DNA of 64,000 bases from CABZJG01 sp965659715 (lineage in GTDB: Bacteria > Pseudomonadota > Alphaproteobacteria > Rhodobacterales > Rhodobacteraceae). A model generated the notes under the pieces. The model saw nothing but the letters and a program-made list of their open reading frames with translations, was not told the DNA's origin and did not search any database. Location of the stretch: contig CBFHXE010000002.1 of assembly GCA_965659715.1 (NCBI GenBank), positions 39,043 through 103,042 of the forward strand. The letters run 5' to 3'. Position numbers and translations under genes: made by a program. Positions 25,497-34,375 of this stretch are shown here, in pieces. The stretch's first letter is position 1; each line of letters begins with the position of its first letter.

Positions 25497-26783
25497 GTGC
25501 GCCATAGCAACCAACCTTTTGCTGCATATGAATGGATGATCGCTTGGCGTTATCTGCGCGCGCGCCGCGCCGAAGGTGGCGTCAGTGTGATGACATGGAT
25601 CAGCCTGATCGGTATCACGCTGGCGGTGTTTGCGTTGATTGCCACCCTCGCTGTCCGCTCTGGGTTCCGCTCGGAAATTGTAGACACAATTTTGGGGGCA
25701 AATGCCCATGTCACTGTCTATCAAATTCCGGCAACAGATGATTTTGGGCGCTTAGATCGCACCATTCATAATTATGCCGACATGGCGCAAGACATTGGCC
25801 ATATTGAAGGTGTGACCCGTGCTGCGCCGCTGATCAAAGGTCAGGTGATGGCCAGTTCCGGGGGGCAAAACGCCGGTGTGCAGGTGTACGGTATTTCGGC
25901 CTCTGATCTACTGACATTGCCGCGGATTGCAAACCCGGAAGACTTTGTAGGCGATATAGGCGATTTTGAACAGGGCATTGCCATCGGGTCCGGCGTTGCA
26001 CGAATTTTAAACGTAACGCTTGGTGATAAAATCAAACTTATCTCTCCAAATGGCGTTAAAACAGCCTTTGGAACCAGCCCGCGCGTCAAGAGTTATCCGA
26101 TCACCTATGTGTTTACAGCAGGTCGCTATGACATTGATAAAACCCGCGTTTATATGCCCTTTGCCGAAGCTCAGGATTATTTTAACCGTGAAGGGGTGGC
26201 CGATGAGATCGAGGTCATGGTGGAAAACCCTGATCAGGTTGAAAAGTTAGCAGGCGCGATTTCTTCAGCCGCTGGCGCCCGAGCCCAGCTTTGGAGTTGG
26301 AAGGATGCATCCAGCAACTTTTTACGCGCCCTAGAAATCGAAGATAACGTGATGTTTATCATCATGACGATATTGGTTTTAATAGCGACCATGAATATCA
26401 TTTCCGGCTTGATTATGCTGGTGAAAAACAAGGGCCGCGATATCGGCATCCTTCGCACCATGGGATTAACCGAGGGGTCTGTGATGCGGGTGTTTTTTAT
26501 CTGCGGCGCCTTTACTGGCGTAATCGGGACAACATTCGGTGTGATCTTGGGCTGCTTGTTTGCGATCTATATTGATCCGATTTTCTCATTGGTCAATTAC
26601 GTGGCTGGCGGCGGTGTTTGGGACCCATCTATCAGGGGTATCTATTCGGTTCCTGCTGAACTTCATCCAAACGACGTTTTATCAGCGGTGGTATTATCAT
26701 TGGGCTTAAGCTTTGGCGTTACATTTTTTCCAGCACGGCGCGCGGCGCGCATGAATCCGGTTGAGGCCCTGCGCTATGAGTGA
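25497..26783 (+). CDS. lolC: lipoprotein-releasing ABC transporter permease LolC/LolE
   Basis: A 428-residue permease of the LolCDE system, which extracts outer-membrane lipoproteins from the inner membrane and hands them to LolA. There is one N-terminal transmembrane helix (about 30-52), a large periplasmic MacB-like domain (about 55-270), then three helices with the conserved MNIISGLIMLVKNKGRDIGILRTMG coupling segment. The start is GTG 25497 with GGAG about 7 nt upstream. The stop overlaps lolD. A single permease gene implies a LolF-like homodimer unless a lolE is elsewhere. Confidence 0.92.
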   Translation: MRHSNQPFAAYEWMIAWRYLRARRAEGGVSVMTWISLIGITLAVFALIATLAVRSGFRSEIVDTILGANAHVTVYQIPATDDFGRLDRTIHNYADMAQDIGHIEGVTRAAPLIKGQVMASSGGQNAGVQVYGISASDLLTLPRIANPEDFVGDIGDFEQGIAIGSGVARILNVTLGDKIKLISPNGVKTAFGTSPRVKSYPITYVFTAGRYDIDKTRVYMPFAEAQDYFNREGVADEIEVMVENPDQVEKLAGAISSAAGARAQLWSWKDASSNFLRALEIEDNVMFIIMTILVLIATMNIISGLIMLVKNKGRDIGILRTMGLTEGSVMRVFFICGAFTGVIGTTFGVILGCLFAIYIDPIFSLVNYVAGGGVWDPSIRGIYSVPAELHPNDVLSAVVLSLGLSFGVTFFPARRAARMNPVEALRYE

Positions 26784-27453
26784 TCTGCTGCTTGAATTAG
26801 ACGCTCTTGAAAAAGCCTATCATCGGGGCCGGCCCAACCAAATCAATGTTCTTAATGGTGCAAACCTCGACGTAAAACGCGGTGAAATCATAGCCTTGGT
26901 CGCGCCCTCTGGTGCAGGCAAATCTACATTGCTGCACATCGCTGGTCTTTTAGACACACCAGACGCTGGCGAGGTGAAATTTCAGGGTGAAATTCTAAAT
27001 ACAATGAGCGACCGGAAACGCACCGCGATCCGGCGCAGAGAAGTCGGTTTTATTTATCAATTTCATCACTTGTTGCCTGAATTTTCCGCCCTTGAAAATG
27101 TGATGCTGCCACAGCTTGCAAATGGGCAATCGCGCAAAGTGGCTAAATCCCGGGCTGCTGAGCTACTGTCTAAGGTTGGCATTGCCGAGCGCGCGGATCA
27201 TAGGCCAGCCGAGTTGTCGGGCGGCGAACAACAACGGGTTGCGTTTTGCCGAGCTTTGTCCAACGCGCCCAAAGTGCTGCTTGCGGATGAACCGACTGGG
27301 AACCTTGATCAGACCACTTCTGAGCAAGTGTTTGAAACCTTAGTGTCTGTAGTACGGCAAACCGGATTATCCGCTGTTATTGCCACCCATAATCCACAGC
27401 TTGCGGCGCAAATGGACCGCACAGTTACATTAAGGAATGGCCTTCTTGAATGA
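26776..27453 (+). CDS. lolD: lipoprotein-releasing ABC transporter ATP-binding protein LolD
   Basis: A 225-residue ABC ATPase. Walker A is APSGAGKST (43-51; the usual first Gly is Ala), the Q-loop is YQFHHLLPEF (glutamine within the LolD/MacB type sequence), the signature LSGGEQQRVAFCRAL, and Walker B VLLADEPTGNLD. ATG 26776 overlaps the lolC stop by 8 bp, so translation is coupled. It powers lipoprotein release with the permease upstream. Confidence 0.93.
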   Translation: MSDLLLELDALEKAYHRGRPNQINVLNGANLDVKRGEIIALVAPSGAGKSTLLHIAGLLDTPDAGEVKFQGEILNTMSDRKRTAIRRREVGFIYQFHHLLPEFSALENVMLPQLANGQSRKVAKSRAAELLSKVGIAERADHRPAELSGGEQQRVAFCRALSNAPKVLLADEPTGNLDQTTSEQVFETLVSVVRQTGLSAVIATHNPQLAAQMDRTVTLRNGLLE

Positions 27454-27478
27454 GACCCAGTGAGCCTAAGCCAGTTAG

Positions 27479-28177
27479 CTAGATTTGCTTGTAGTAACTT
27501 TTGCTTAACTCTTCCGGTGAGGCGCCTCCTAAGTACCTAAAAAGATAGATCAAGTTTTGTGCCCCACGCCGAAGCCAGCCGTTTTTTTCATAAGCCAAAG
27601 CACTGGTTAAAACTGTCACAGGCAGCATGCGCATGTGTTGCTTTAGCTTTAAAGCAATCGCAACATCCTCCATCAAAGGTTGGTTCGGATAGCCACCAAT
27701 GCTTGTCAGTTGTTGTTTTGAGATCAATAATCCCTGATCCCCATAAGGCAACCTGAAAAGCATTGAGCGAAGATTAGCCCACGCTTCGGTAACCCGCGCC
27801 ATAAGATGCGTGCTGTTAAAGCCCAGTTTGAAGAAAAACGCTTTTTGCTCATTGACCAGACAAGAGCCCACTACGTCACTCCATCCCTTGGGTAAAATAC
27901 AATCAGCGTGCAGAATGAGCAGCCAGTTACCCTGCGCTTCGGCGCAGGCACGGGCCACTTGTCCTCCACGGGACGCGCGCCCTTTGACAATGGCTGCGCC
28001 GGATTGATCTGCTATCTTGCAAGTCTCATCCAAAGAGCCACCATCAGACACGATCACTTCACATATCAAACCTGCTGTCATACCTTCATACAGACTGCTC
28101 AACAAGCTCGGCAAGCTTTCTTGAGCGTTCCGGGTTGGAATGATTACCGAAATAGGAGCACGCATCCTCTGTTCCAT
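27479..28177 (-). CDS. family 2 glycosyltransferase (TIGR04283-like)
   Basis: 232 residues. A GT-A fold beginning PISVIIPTRNAQESLPSLL, with SDGGSLDETCKIA for nucleotide sugar binding, a D-x-D-like LHADCILP, a RASRGGQVARAC patch and PYGDQGLLI. This pattern fits the TIGR04283 subgroup, in some genomes linked to arsenosugar synthesis. No ars genes are nearby, so acceptor and donor are unknown. Two starts are possible (28177, 28165). Convergent with lolD, divergent from ygfZ by 47 bp. Confidence 0.82.
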   Translation of the reverse strand: MEQRMRAPISVIIPTRNAQESLPSLLSSLYEGMTAGLICEVIVSDGGSLDETCKIADQSGAAIVKGRASRGGQVARACAEAQGNWLLILHADCILPKGWSDVVGSCLVNEQKAFFFKLGFNSTHLMARVTEAWANLRSMLFRLPYGDQGLLISKQQLTSIGGYPNQPLMEDVAIALKLKQHMRMLPVTVLTSALAYEKNGWLRRGAQNLIYLFRYLGGASPEELSKSYYKQI

Positions 28178-28224
28178 CTAAAAAACACACTATATATGTA
28201 TCGAGAGAACCGAAGGATTGCCAC

Positions 28225-28983
28225 ATGGTCTTAACCACAAATTTCCGCGAAATCATTCGAGTTAGTGGCAATGATGCCCGGGATTTTTTACAAAGCCTTG
28301 TTACCAATGATGTGAACAAAATTGACCAAGGGCTGGTTTATGCGGCGCTTTTGACCCCACAGGGTAAATTTCTTTTCGATTTCTTTTTATTCGCCGATGG
28401 AGCCGATGTGATGCTTGATGTGGCGGAGAATCAATCTAAGCCACTGTTGAAACGGCTCATGATGTACCGCTTACGGGCAGATGTTGAATTTAATACAGCA
28501 CCAATTTTTATTGAGCGCGGTCTCGGGGCGCCCCCCGCTGGCAGTTATGTAGATCCGCGTCATCAGGATATGGGGTGGCGAAAATATTCATCAAATTCTG
28601 TTGCAGACAACGTGGATTGGACAGAGCAGCGCATTTCTTGTTTGGTTCCTGAAACCGAATATGAGCTTACCCCAGATAGCTATATCCTTGAATGGGGTTT
28701 TGAAACTTTAAACGGTGTGGATTTTTCCAAAGGGTGTTATGTGGGGCAAGAAATAATCGCCCGTATGAAACACAAAACCAAACTTCGCAAAGGAATTATG
28801 CAGGTGGCTATAAAAGCGCCCGTTCCGCTTCACACCCCCATCCTTTCACAAGGAAAAGAGGCGGGATATATTTGTTCGCAGTCATCCGGATTGGCGCTGG
28901 CATATCTGCGTTTTGACAGGATAGGTGAAAACATGACTGCAAATGGAGTGCCCGTCAGCTTATCACATGATCCAGCCAATTAA
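28225..28983 (+). CDS. ygfZ: folate-binding YgfZ/GcvT-like protein
   Basis: 252 residues of the YgfZ/IBA57 family, which supports maturation or repair of certain Fe-S enzymes using tetrahydrofolate. The diagnostic motif KGCYVGQE (169-176), with its reactive Cys171, is intact, and the N-terminal part has the GcvT-like FREIIRVSGNDARDFLQSLVTNDV. Divergent from the glycosyltransferase gene; convergent with efp. Confidence 0.9.
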   Translation: MVLTTNFREIIRVSGNDARDFLQSLVTNDVNKIDQGLVYAALLTPQGKFLFDFFLFADGADVMLDVAENQSKPLLKRLMMYRLRADVEFNTAPIFIERGLGAPPAGSYVDPRHQDMGWRKYSSNSVADNVDWTEQRISCLVPETEYELTPDSYILEWGFETLNGVDFSKGCYVGQEIIARMKHKTKLRKGIMQVAIKAPVPLHTPILSQGKEAGYICSQSSGLALAYLRFDRIGENMTANGVPVSLSHDPAN

Positions 28984-29051
28984 GAGCATTTTATGAAATA
29001 TTGAAATTCACCACGTTGGTGACCAAAGGCAAGCATATGTTTAATCATCAA

Positions 29052-29615
29052 CTATGCGCGCTCGGAATATTCCATTGCTTCCGTATTGATAACCACCTGT
29101 TCATCTTGGGCGATAAAGGGTGGCACCATAACTTTAACGCCGTTATCTAGTATAGCCGGCTTGAAACTATTTGCAGCTGTTTGACCTTTTACAACGGGTT
29201 CGGTTTCGGTAACTGTACAAGTTACTTTTTGTGGTAGCGTCGCATTCAATGCCTCATCATCATAAAATTCAACCACAATAGTCATGCCGTCTTGCAGAAA
29301 TGGCCGGCGCTCTCCGAGCAACTCAGAGGAAAGCTCGATCTGTTCATAGGTCTCAGTGTCCATAAATACGAGCATTCCATCACTTTCATAAAGAAATTGC
29401 TGATCTTTCTGCTCTAAGCGAACCCGTTCCACTTTGTCCGCGCTTCTAAAGCGCTCATTCAATTTTGAACCATTTCGTAGATTACGCATTTCGACCTGCG
29501 CAAAAGCACCGCCTTTTCCTGGTTTTACATGATCCACCTTTACCGCAGCCCAAAGTCCACCATCATGTTCCAGAACATTACCGGGGCGAATTTCATTCCC
29601 ATTTATTTTGGCCAT
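29052..29615 (-). CDS. efp: translation elongation factor P
   Basis: A 187-residue EF-P, which relieves ribosome stalling at polyproline. The modifiable lysine K34 in PGKGGAF (32-38) is in place, and the three beta-barrel domains cover the usual length, ending PPFIAQDEQVVINTEAMEYSERA-like. The K34 loop suits beta-lysylation (EpmA type), but no epmA/epmB is in the window. A 7-bp hairpin with a 4-nt loop (29657-29674) lies in its 5' untranslated region. Confidence 0.95.
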   Translation of the reverse strand: MAKINGNEIRPGNVLEHDGGLWAAVKVDHVKPGKGGAFAQVEMRNLRNGSKLNERFRSADKVERVRLEQKDQQFLYESDGMLVFMDTETYEQIELSSELLGERRPFLQDGMTIVVEFYDDEALNATLPQKVTCTVTETEPVVKGQTAANSFKPAILDNGVKVMVPPFIAQDEQVVINTEAMEYSERA

Positions 29616-29719
29616 CTCAAAACCTGCATTTATTAGATTGAATTTTAGATCAATGCCCCTATATCCATAGGGGACGGACTTGGCAAGTTAACCAAATGTG
29701 CTAATGAGCACACTCCTGT

Positions 29720-29736
29720 TATGCGCTTAGCGCATA
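29720..29736. promoter_or_regulatory. perfect 17-bp palindrome between efp and the DUF6280 gene
   Basis: TATGCGC-TTA-GCGCATA, a perfect 7-3-7 dyad in the 214-bp divergent gap, about 105 bp from the efp start and 94 bp from the DUF6280 start. It looks like a dimeric-regulator operator; the regulator is unknown. Confidence 0.4.
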
Positions 29737-29829
29737 TTAGGTATGCAAAATAAGTCTATCCGAATCAGTAATTTTAGGCCATAAGCAAGTCTACGCCAAA
29801 AGACAAGAGCAAGAATAAAGGACGACGGG

Positions 29830-30153
29830 ATGAGAGATTTCGTTGACGCGAGCGCGTTTAACAGTGAGCAAGGCAACAGAGCACGAAAGCTTTTTGCTGC
29901 CGTGGTTCTTGCCGCTTTGGATGATGCTATCGCAGACGATAAAAAATATGGCAATGGCCCTGAGCAAATCGCACGGTGGGCCCGCTCGCGCGATGGCCGC
30001 GAAGTCTTATCTTGCGCTGGGATTGACCCGAACGAACGCGTTGTCGGCGGTTTGATGGAGTTTGTGGCAAAGGGTGTACGTACCTCTGTTGCGCTTTCGC
30101 GCGAGGAGTGTGAGCGCCGGCACGCAGCTCAGCAACAAGCCGAAGCTGCATAA
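29830..30153 (+). CDS. conserved small protein, DUF6280-like
   Basis: 107 residues, soluble, mostly helical, no signal peptide or membrane segment. The pattern NSEQGNRARKLFAAVVLAALDDAIADDKKYG, then WARSRDGREVLSCAGIDPNERV, matches what I recall of DUF6280, a family confined to Rhodobacterales-type genomes with no known role. It has its own strong terminator downstream and faces efp upstream. Confidence 0.72.
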   Translation: MRDFVDASAFNSEQGNRARKLFAAVVLAALDDAIADDKKYGNGPEQIARWARSRDGREVLSCAGIDPNERVVGGLMEFVAKGVRTSVALSREECERRHAAQQQAEAA

Positions 30154-30183
30154 ACTTGCCTCGGTAACGTGTAAAGCTATTTG

Positions 30184-30210
30184 AAAACGCCAGATAAACT
30201 CTGGCGTTTT
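30184..30210 (+). terminator. bidirectional Rho-independent terminator
   Basis: 11-bp perfect stem (30184-30194 with 30200-30210) with a 5-nt loop. It gives a T6 run on the plus strand (after the DUF6280 gene) and TTTT on the minus strand, where the DUF2497 gene ends at 30216. A classic convergent-gene terminator. Confidence 0.9.
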
Positions 30211-30215
30211 TTAGT

Positions 30216-30782
30216 TTAGCGGCGCAGTTTTCCAGACTTAAGAACACTCTGGATTTCCCGTTGCACCATTTGCCGTATATTCTGGGTGATCTTCTCACCC
30301 AAAGCACCGCGAAGTTCTTCGCGAATAATCTCTGCAACTGTTTCTCGCAACTTTTCGGAATTGAGGCTCTCTTTAGTAGCTGACTGCGAAGGGGTTTCAA
30401 AATCTACCTGAACAGCGCGAAGGGCAGCCGGCGCGTCAAACTCGCCTAAAGCTGCATCAACCACTTGTTCCCAAGGAAACCCGGTCACTTGCTTGCCTGC
30501 ATAGTCGTCTTGGCCTGCGCTATCCGGTTCCCATGGTCCCTCTGACCGAGCGATCATTTCTTCCAATTGTGAAATTTTAGCCTCAAGGTTTCGGGAGACA
30601 GGTGCCTGTTGTATCCGCTCCAATTTGCGCCCTTCAACAACACGCAATGCAGGTCCCAAAAGTAGTTTTTCGTTTCTTTCGGTTTCTATTAGCCCTACGT
30701 CGTTTTCGTCTTTATCCGCTATAAGTTGTTTTAGTGAGGTTAAAACGTCGTCTATTTCTACCTTGCCCAATGGTTCGTTCAT
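30216..30782 (-). CDS. DUF2497 (PopZ-like) protein
   Basis: 188 residues, acidic and low-complexity in the middle. A short N-terminal helix (about 8-25, DVLTSLKQLIADK) and a conserved C-terminal helical module (about 140-188, LRETVAEIIREELRGALG...) match the DUF2497/PopZ layout: terminal helix for partner binding, disordered linker, C-terminal oligomerisation helices. PopZ organises the cell pole in Caulobacter. Lies directly downstream of tolC on the same strand, a neighbourhood I associate with this family. Polar function here is inference. Confidence 0.72.
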   Translation of the reverse strand: MNEPLGKVEIDDVLTSLKQLIADKDENDVGLIETERNEKLLLGPALRVVEGRKLERIQQAPVSRNLEAKISQLEEMIARSEGPWEPDSAGQDDYAGKQVTGFPWEQVVDAALGEFDAPAALRAVQVDFETPSQSATKESLNSEKLRETVAEIIREELRGALGEKITQNIRQMVQREIQSVLKSGKLRR

Positions 30783-30857
30783 TGTATCTACCTTCTAGTG
30801 AGGAGTGATACCATTGTAACCATGAACTGCTATTCGCACAAGCTCAGAACGAATCAC

Positions 30858-32270
30858 CTACTTAGAAAGTGCTTTTAGCACCCGATCAAGGGCTTTTCCT
30901 TGCGCACTTCCAGAAGATGGCGCTGTCTCAACCAAGTTAAAATATTCAGTGAGATCATACTTTTGCACCGGCAAATTTAGTGAATCCACTGTCAAATTTC
31001 CCATCTCAGCAAGAACTCGGTAAGCTGCAAGATACTCATCCGTCACCGCAGAAATAAGTCCAGCTTTAGCATCCAAAAGCTCTTGTTCGGCATTCAAGAC
31101 ATCCAGTGTTGTTCTCGATCCAAGCGTGGCCTCTTCACGTACACCTTCAAAAGCCACACGCGCAGCGCGAATTTGTTCTTCGCTGGCTTTGCGCCCAGCC
31201 CTAGCCATTTCCATAAGAGCAAACGCGGATCCGGCTTGCTGTTCTATTCGGTGGCGCGTGATGTGAAGTCCAGATCGCTGTGCGTCTCTTCGTGCCATGG
31301 CTTGGCGAACAAGAGAAGGAAGCCGCCCACCTGAATAGAGTGGCCCTGATGCAGTTACACTCACTGAGCTTTGAGCGTTGAAGTCATCCGCCTCTTGGTC
31401 GGTATAGCTCATTGAACCGCTCAGTTTAACGCTCGTGCCCATGCTTGCCTTTGCCCGAGCTACGTTCAATTCAGCCTGTTTAATTTCATGCTGTATACGC
31501 CGCATATCGGGATGGTTGCGAACAGCGGCCGACTTTACCGCTTCTACCGTATCGGGAAGTTTCGGGGTTGAAGTCGGCTCTGCCAATTCTCCGGCTGGGG
31601 CCCCAATAGCTTGCTGATAGGCTTCTTGGGCCTGAATATAGCTTCCACGCGCCGCTGCCAAAGCGCTTGTAGATGCCGCCAGTCTGGCCTCAGCCACTGC
31701 AACGTCTGTTTTTGTGATTTCGCCAACATCAAAGCGGTCTTGAGCAGCGCGTAATTCTTCTTGAATAACCAACAGGTTATTTTCGCGCAGTCCCACTGTT
31801 TCGAGTTCACGTCGTAGCTTCATATAGGCATCGACCGCCGCAAACAAAATCTGCTGCTCCACAGATATAAGAGATTGACGCGTTGCAAGTACCGCCTCTT
31901 TTGCCGCTGCAAGCGCCGTTTTGTTTTGACCACCGTCAAATAAGGTTAGCTCTGCTGAAATTGCCAGGTTGGCAGATGGGGAATTGTTGAAAACACGTGT
32001 GTTTCCTGTGCTGGCATTTTGACTCCAGCCACGTCGGTCTTGAACTGATGCTGACCAATTTGCCACAGGTCTTAAGGCGGCCGCTGCCTGAGCAACATCT
32101 TCATCGGCGGCGCGCAATAAAGCCCTGTTTTGGTCTAAAAGACCACTATTATTGTAAGCAGCACTCATTGCTTGACGCAAAGTCTCCGCCTGTGAAGGCA
32201 GACCTAAAGAACAGGATAAAGCAGCCACAAAAAGTGAAATTGCTGCAGACTTTTTAGAAGTGGTCAACAT
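30858..32270 (-). CDS. tolC: TolC-family outer membrane efflux protein
   Basis: 470 residues with a signal peptide (about 1-28, cleaved after SQA) and two repeated outer-membrane efflux domains of long coiled-coil helices (about 35-220 and 240-430). These form the trimeric channel-tunnel serving RND and type I exporters. The pattern EITKTDVAVAEARLAASTSAL and, in the second repeat, SRTTLDVLNAEQELLDAK is typical. It is the likely outer-membrane partner of the RND pair at 52.6-57.1 kb, but that is inference. Follows the methyltransferase gene, about 70 bp downstream. Confidence 0.92.
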   Translation of the reverse strand: MLTTSKKSAAISLFVAALSCSLGLPSQAETLRQAMSAAYNNSGLLDQNRALLRAADEDVAQAAAALRPVANWSASVQDRRGWSQNASTGNTRVFNNSPSANLAISAELTLFDGGQNKTALAAAKEAVLATRQSLISVEQQILFAAVDAYMKLRRELETVGLRENNLLVIQEELRAAQDRFDVGEITKTDVAVAEARLAASTSALAAARGSYIQAQEAYQQAIGAPAGELAEPTSTPKLPDTVEAVKSAAVRNHPDMRRIQHEIKQAELNVARAKASMGTSVKLSGSMSYTDQEADDFNAQSSVSVTASGPLYSGGRLPSLVRQAMARRDAQRSGLHITRHRIEQQAGSAFALMEMARAGRKASEEQIRAARVAFEGVREEATLGSRTTLDVLNAEQELLDAKAGLISAVTDEYLAAYRVLAEMGNLTVDSLNLPVQKYDLTEYFNLVETAPSSGSAQGKALDRVLKALSK

Positions 32271-32342
32271 AATGAGGCCCCCAAATTACCGATATGCAGA
32301 TAAGGCAATAGCGAACATGCTAACCACAACACGGCTTATAAA

Positions 32343-32996
32343 TCAAAGTGTGAACGCTTTATCACGCTCAAAACCAGTCAGTACCGGCGCAGCAGCATTA
32401 AATGCAAAGCGCCAGTTTATCTTTCCGTTTAACTTATGCCCAATTTTGACAATGCCAAGGGCTCCTTCACTAAAAATGCATGCAATTCTGCCGCCATCTT
32501 TTAACTGCTCTAAAATTTTATCGGGCATTTGCTCTACTGCGCCTTGTAAAATGATGACGTCATAGGGGCCATGCTGTGCAGCACCTTCAGTCAAGGCTCC
32601 ATTATGAAGCACCACATTATCAGCACCCACTCTGCCTAGCGTTTCCTCTGCTTCTGCAATCCGAACCGGATCATCTTCTACAGCGACAACGGCCTCTGAC
32701 AATCGTGATATCAACGCCGCAGAATATCCGAGACCAACACCTACATCTAATACCAACTCATCATTTTGAATATTCAAACAGTCCAACATCTTACCCAAGG
32801 TACGTGGGTCAAGCACAACGCGGCTGCCGCCAAGATCAACATTTTCCCCAATATAAGCGGCTTCACGTTTGTCACGGGGTACAAATAATTCACGCTCAAC
32901 GCGCAGCATGGCATCAATCACCGGAAATTTGGTCACATCACAGGGACGTACCTGTGTATCTACCATTGTTGTGCGTCGCGCAGCGTAATCAGTCAT
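32343..32996 (-). CDS. protein-L-isoaspartate O-methyltransferase family protein
   Basis: A 217-residue SAM-dependent methyltransferase of the PCMT fold. The SAM-binding motif I is ELVLDVGVGLGYSAALIS (about 80-97); N-terminal VRPCDVTKFPVIDAMLRVERELFVP matches PIMT proteins, which repair isoaspartyl residues. The alphaproteobacterial subgroup upstream of tolC has diverged active-site sequence, so true PIMT activity is uncertain. Organised as methyltransferase-tolC-DUF2497 on one strand. Confidence 0.82.
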   Translation of the reverse strand: MTDYAARRTTMVDTQVRPCDVTKFPVIDAMLRVERELFVPRDKREAAYIGENVDLGGSRVVLDPRTLGKMLDCLNIQNDELVLDVGVGLGYSAALISRLSEAVVAVEDDPVRIAEAEETLGRVGADNVVLHNGALTEGAAQHGPYDVIILQGAVEQMPDKILEQLKDGGRIACIFSEGALGIVKIGHKLNGKINWRFAFNAAAPVLTGFERDKAFTL

Positions 32997-33169
32997 TGTT
33001 AAACTCGGCTTTTATTGGGTCTAGAGGCTGTCTTGCCACAAGTTTCAACGAGGAGCAACGGAAAGAGAACACATAAAAACGGAATCAAGTTAATTTTGCT
33101 TTCCAATATGTTGGATCACTACACTGCAACAAAAATGCGCTTCTTAAAGCAGACAAACCTAACCAATAG

Positions 33170-34072
33170 CTATTTTCTCAATTTCAAGGGATGTGGAACC
33201 GGATCTTTTGCCTTGAACAAATAGTGCCTAAAAATGCTGGCATAGCCTGCAAAATAATAGCCTTGGTTGCGCCTCAAATAGTGCTCCCTATTTTCTTGAT
33301 AAAGGCTAGGTAATTTATACCAAGAAACATTTGGGTGCATATGGTGGACCACATGGAAGTTGTTATTTAAGAACAGGAACGACCACACACCCTGTCCTTC
33401 GATCACGACGGTCCGCGCGCGGGGCTTTTCATGAGCGCGATGCTCTAAGAACGTGCGCACCTTTAAGAGCGCCATAGCGCAGTAGGCCGATATCAAAAAC
33501 TCAAAAAAACTAATGTCAGCTATATATACAATCCAATATAGCACGCTGGCCATGGCGAAAACATGAATTGCCCACCCCAGAGCCACTCGCAGTTCACCTT
33601 TTGATATCCTTACCATATCAGAGAACATAAAGCTTATTTGACCCAATAACGGGCCAATCAACATACGCCCAATAAGCGTGTTATTGAACCTAAACAAATA
33701 TCGAAGCATCTCTGGAAAACGATGCCAACTTTTGGGATCGATAAAATTGGCCTCTGGATCATCATAAGGATCAGTCAGATTCTCATCATAATGATGCGCC
33801 AAATGCAAATCCGAAAATCGAAGATAGGGGATCAAAAAAGAAAGAGAAGGGAACACCAGAGCGGCATTTAAAAATTGATTACGAAAAGGGTGGCCATGCA
33901 AAATCTCGTGGGTCAGCGAAGAATGAAGGGTCATTGTAAGTGTGACGAGCGCTATCCCTAAGGGCGGCCAAAAAGTATATAACCACGTCGTGCCGAACGC
34001 AAAACCGATATAGACACATATCACCAAAACCACTGTTGGCCATTCAAATTTATTGGCCCGGCGGTCAATCAC
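33170..34072 (-). CDS. membrane fatty acid desaturase/hydroxylase-type di-iron protein
   Basis: 300 residues, with about four membrane helices and the three histidine boxes of membrane desaturases: HEILHGH (55-61), HLAHHYDE (90-97) and HVVHHMH (about 240-246). The electron donor is not encoded nearby. Substrate could be a fatty acyl chain, a carotenoid or another hydrocarbon; the H(x)4H first box suits acyl-type members. Start is GTG 34072, overlapping the DUF2061 gene by 8 bp. No close terminator. Confidence 0.83.
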   Translation of the reverse strand: MIDRRANKFEWPTVVLVICVYIGFAFGTTWLYTFWPPLGIALVTLTMTLHSSLTHEILHGHPFRNQFLNAALVFPSLSFLIPYLRFSDLHLAHHYDENLTDPYDDPEANFIDPKSWHRFPEMLRYLFRFNNTLIGRMLIGPLLGQISFMFSDMVRISKGELRVALGWAIHVFAMASVLYWIVYIADISFFEFLISAYCAMALLKVRTFLEHRAHEKPRARTVVIEGQGVWSFLFLNNNFHVVHHMHPNVSWYKLPSLYQENREHYLRRNQGYYFAGYASIFRHYLFKAKDPVPHPLKLRK

Positions 34073-34271
34073 CTCTTTGACCCCACTTTATGCCGCCCCA
34101 AATCCTCTCATAAACAAAATAGCAAACCAATCCGATCAAGCTGTTTGCAATTGCAATGTTAAAACCAATTTTGACAGACCCTGTAAAGAATAGGCCCGTT
34201 ATACACATCATAATCCAGCCAATCATCATCCATAGCCCAGCCTTCACTCCTGTTCTTAGTTTGCTTTCCAT
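34065..34271 (-). CDS. DUF2061-like small membrane protein
   Basis: 68 residues with two transmembrane helices (about 10-30 and 36-52), then the family-typical ending YFVYERIWGGIKWGQ. I recognise the DUF2061 pattern (T-G-S...IA..E/NS..G...Y..YERIW..I.WG). No function is known. It overlaps and should be translated with the desaturase, which suggests a membrane-lipid role by association only. Confidence 0.72.
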   Translation of the reverse strand: MESKLRTGVKAGLWMMIGWIMMCITGLFFTGSVKIGFNIAIANSLIGLVCYFVYERIWGGIKWGQRGD

Positions 34272-34375
34272 TGCTTTGCCCTTTTTGGATCACGGGGGAC
34301 ATTGTCAAATCGGTCAAAGTGGGAACAGTCGGAAAATGATTAACATTTTCAATATATGATGATATTTATAAACAC

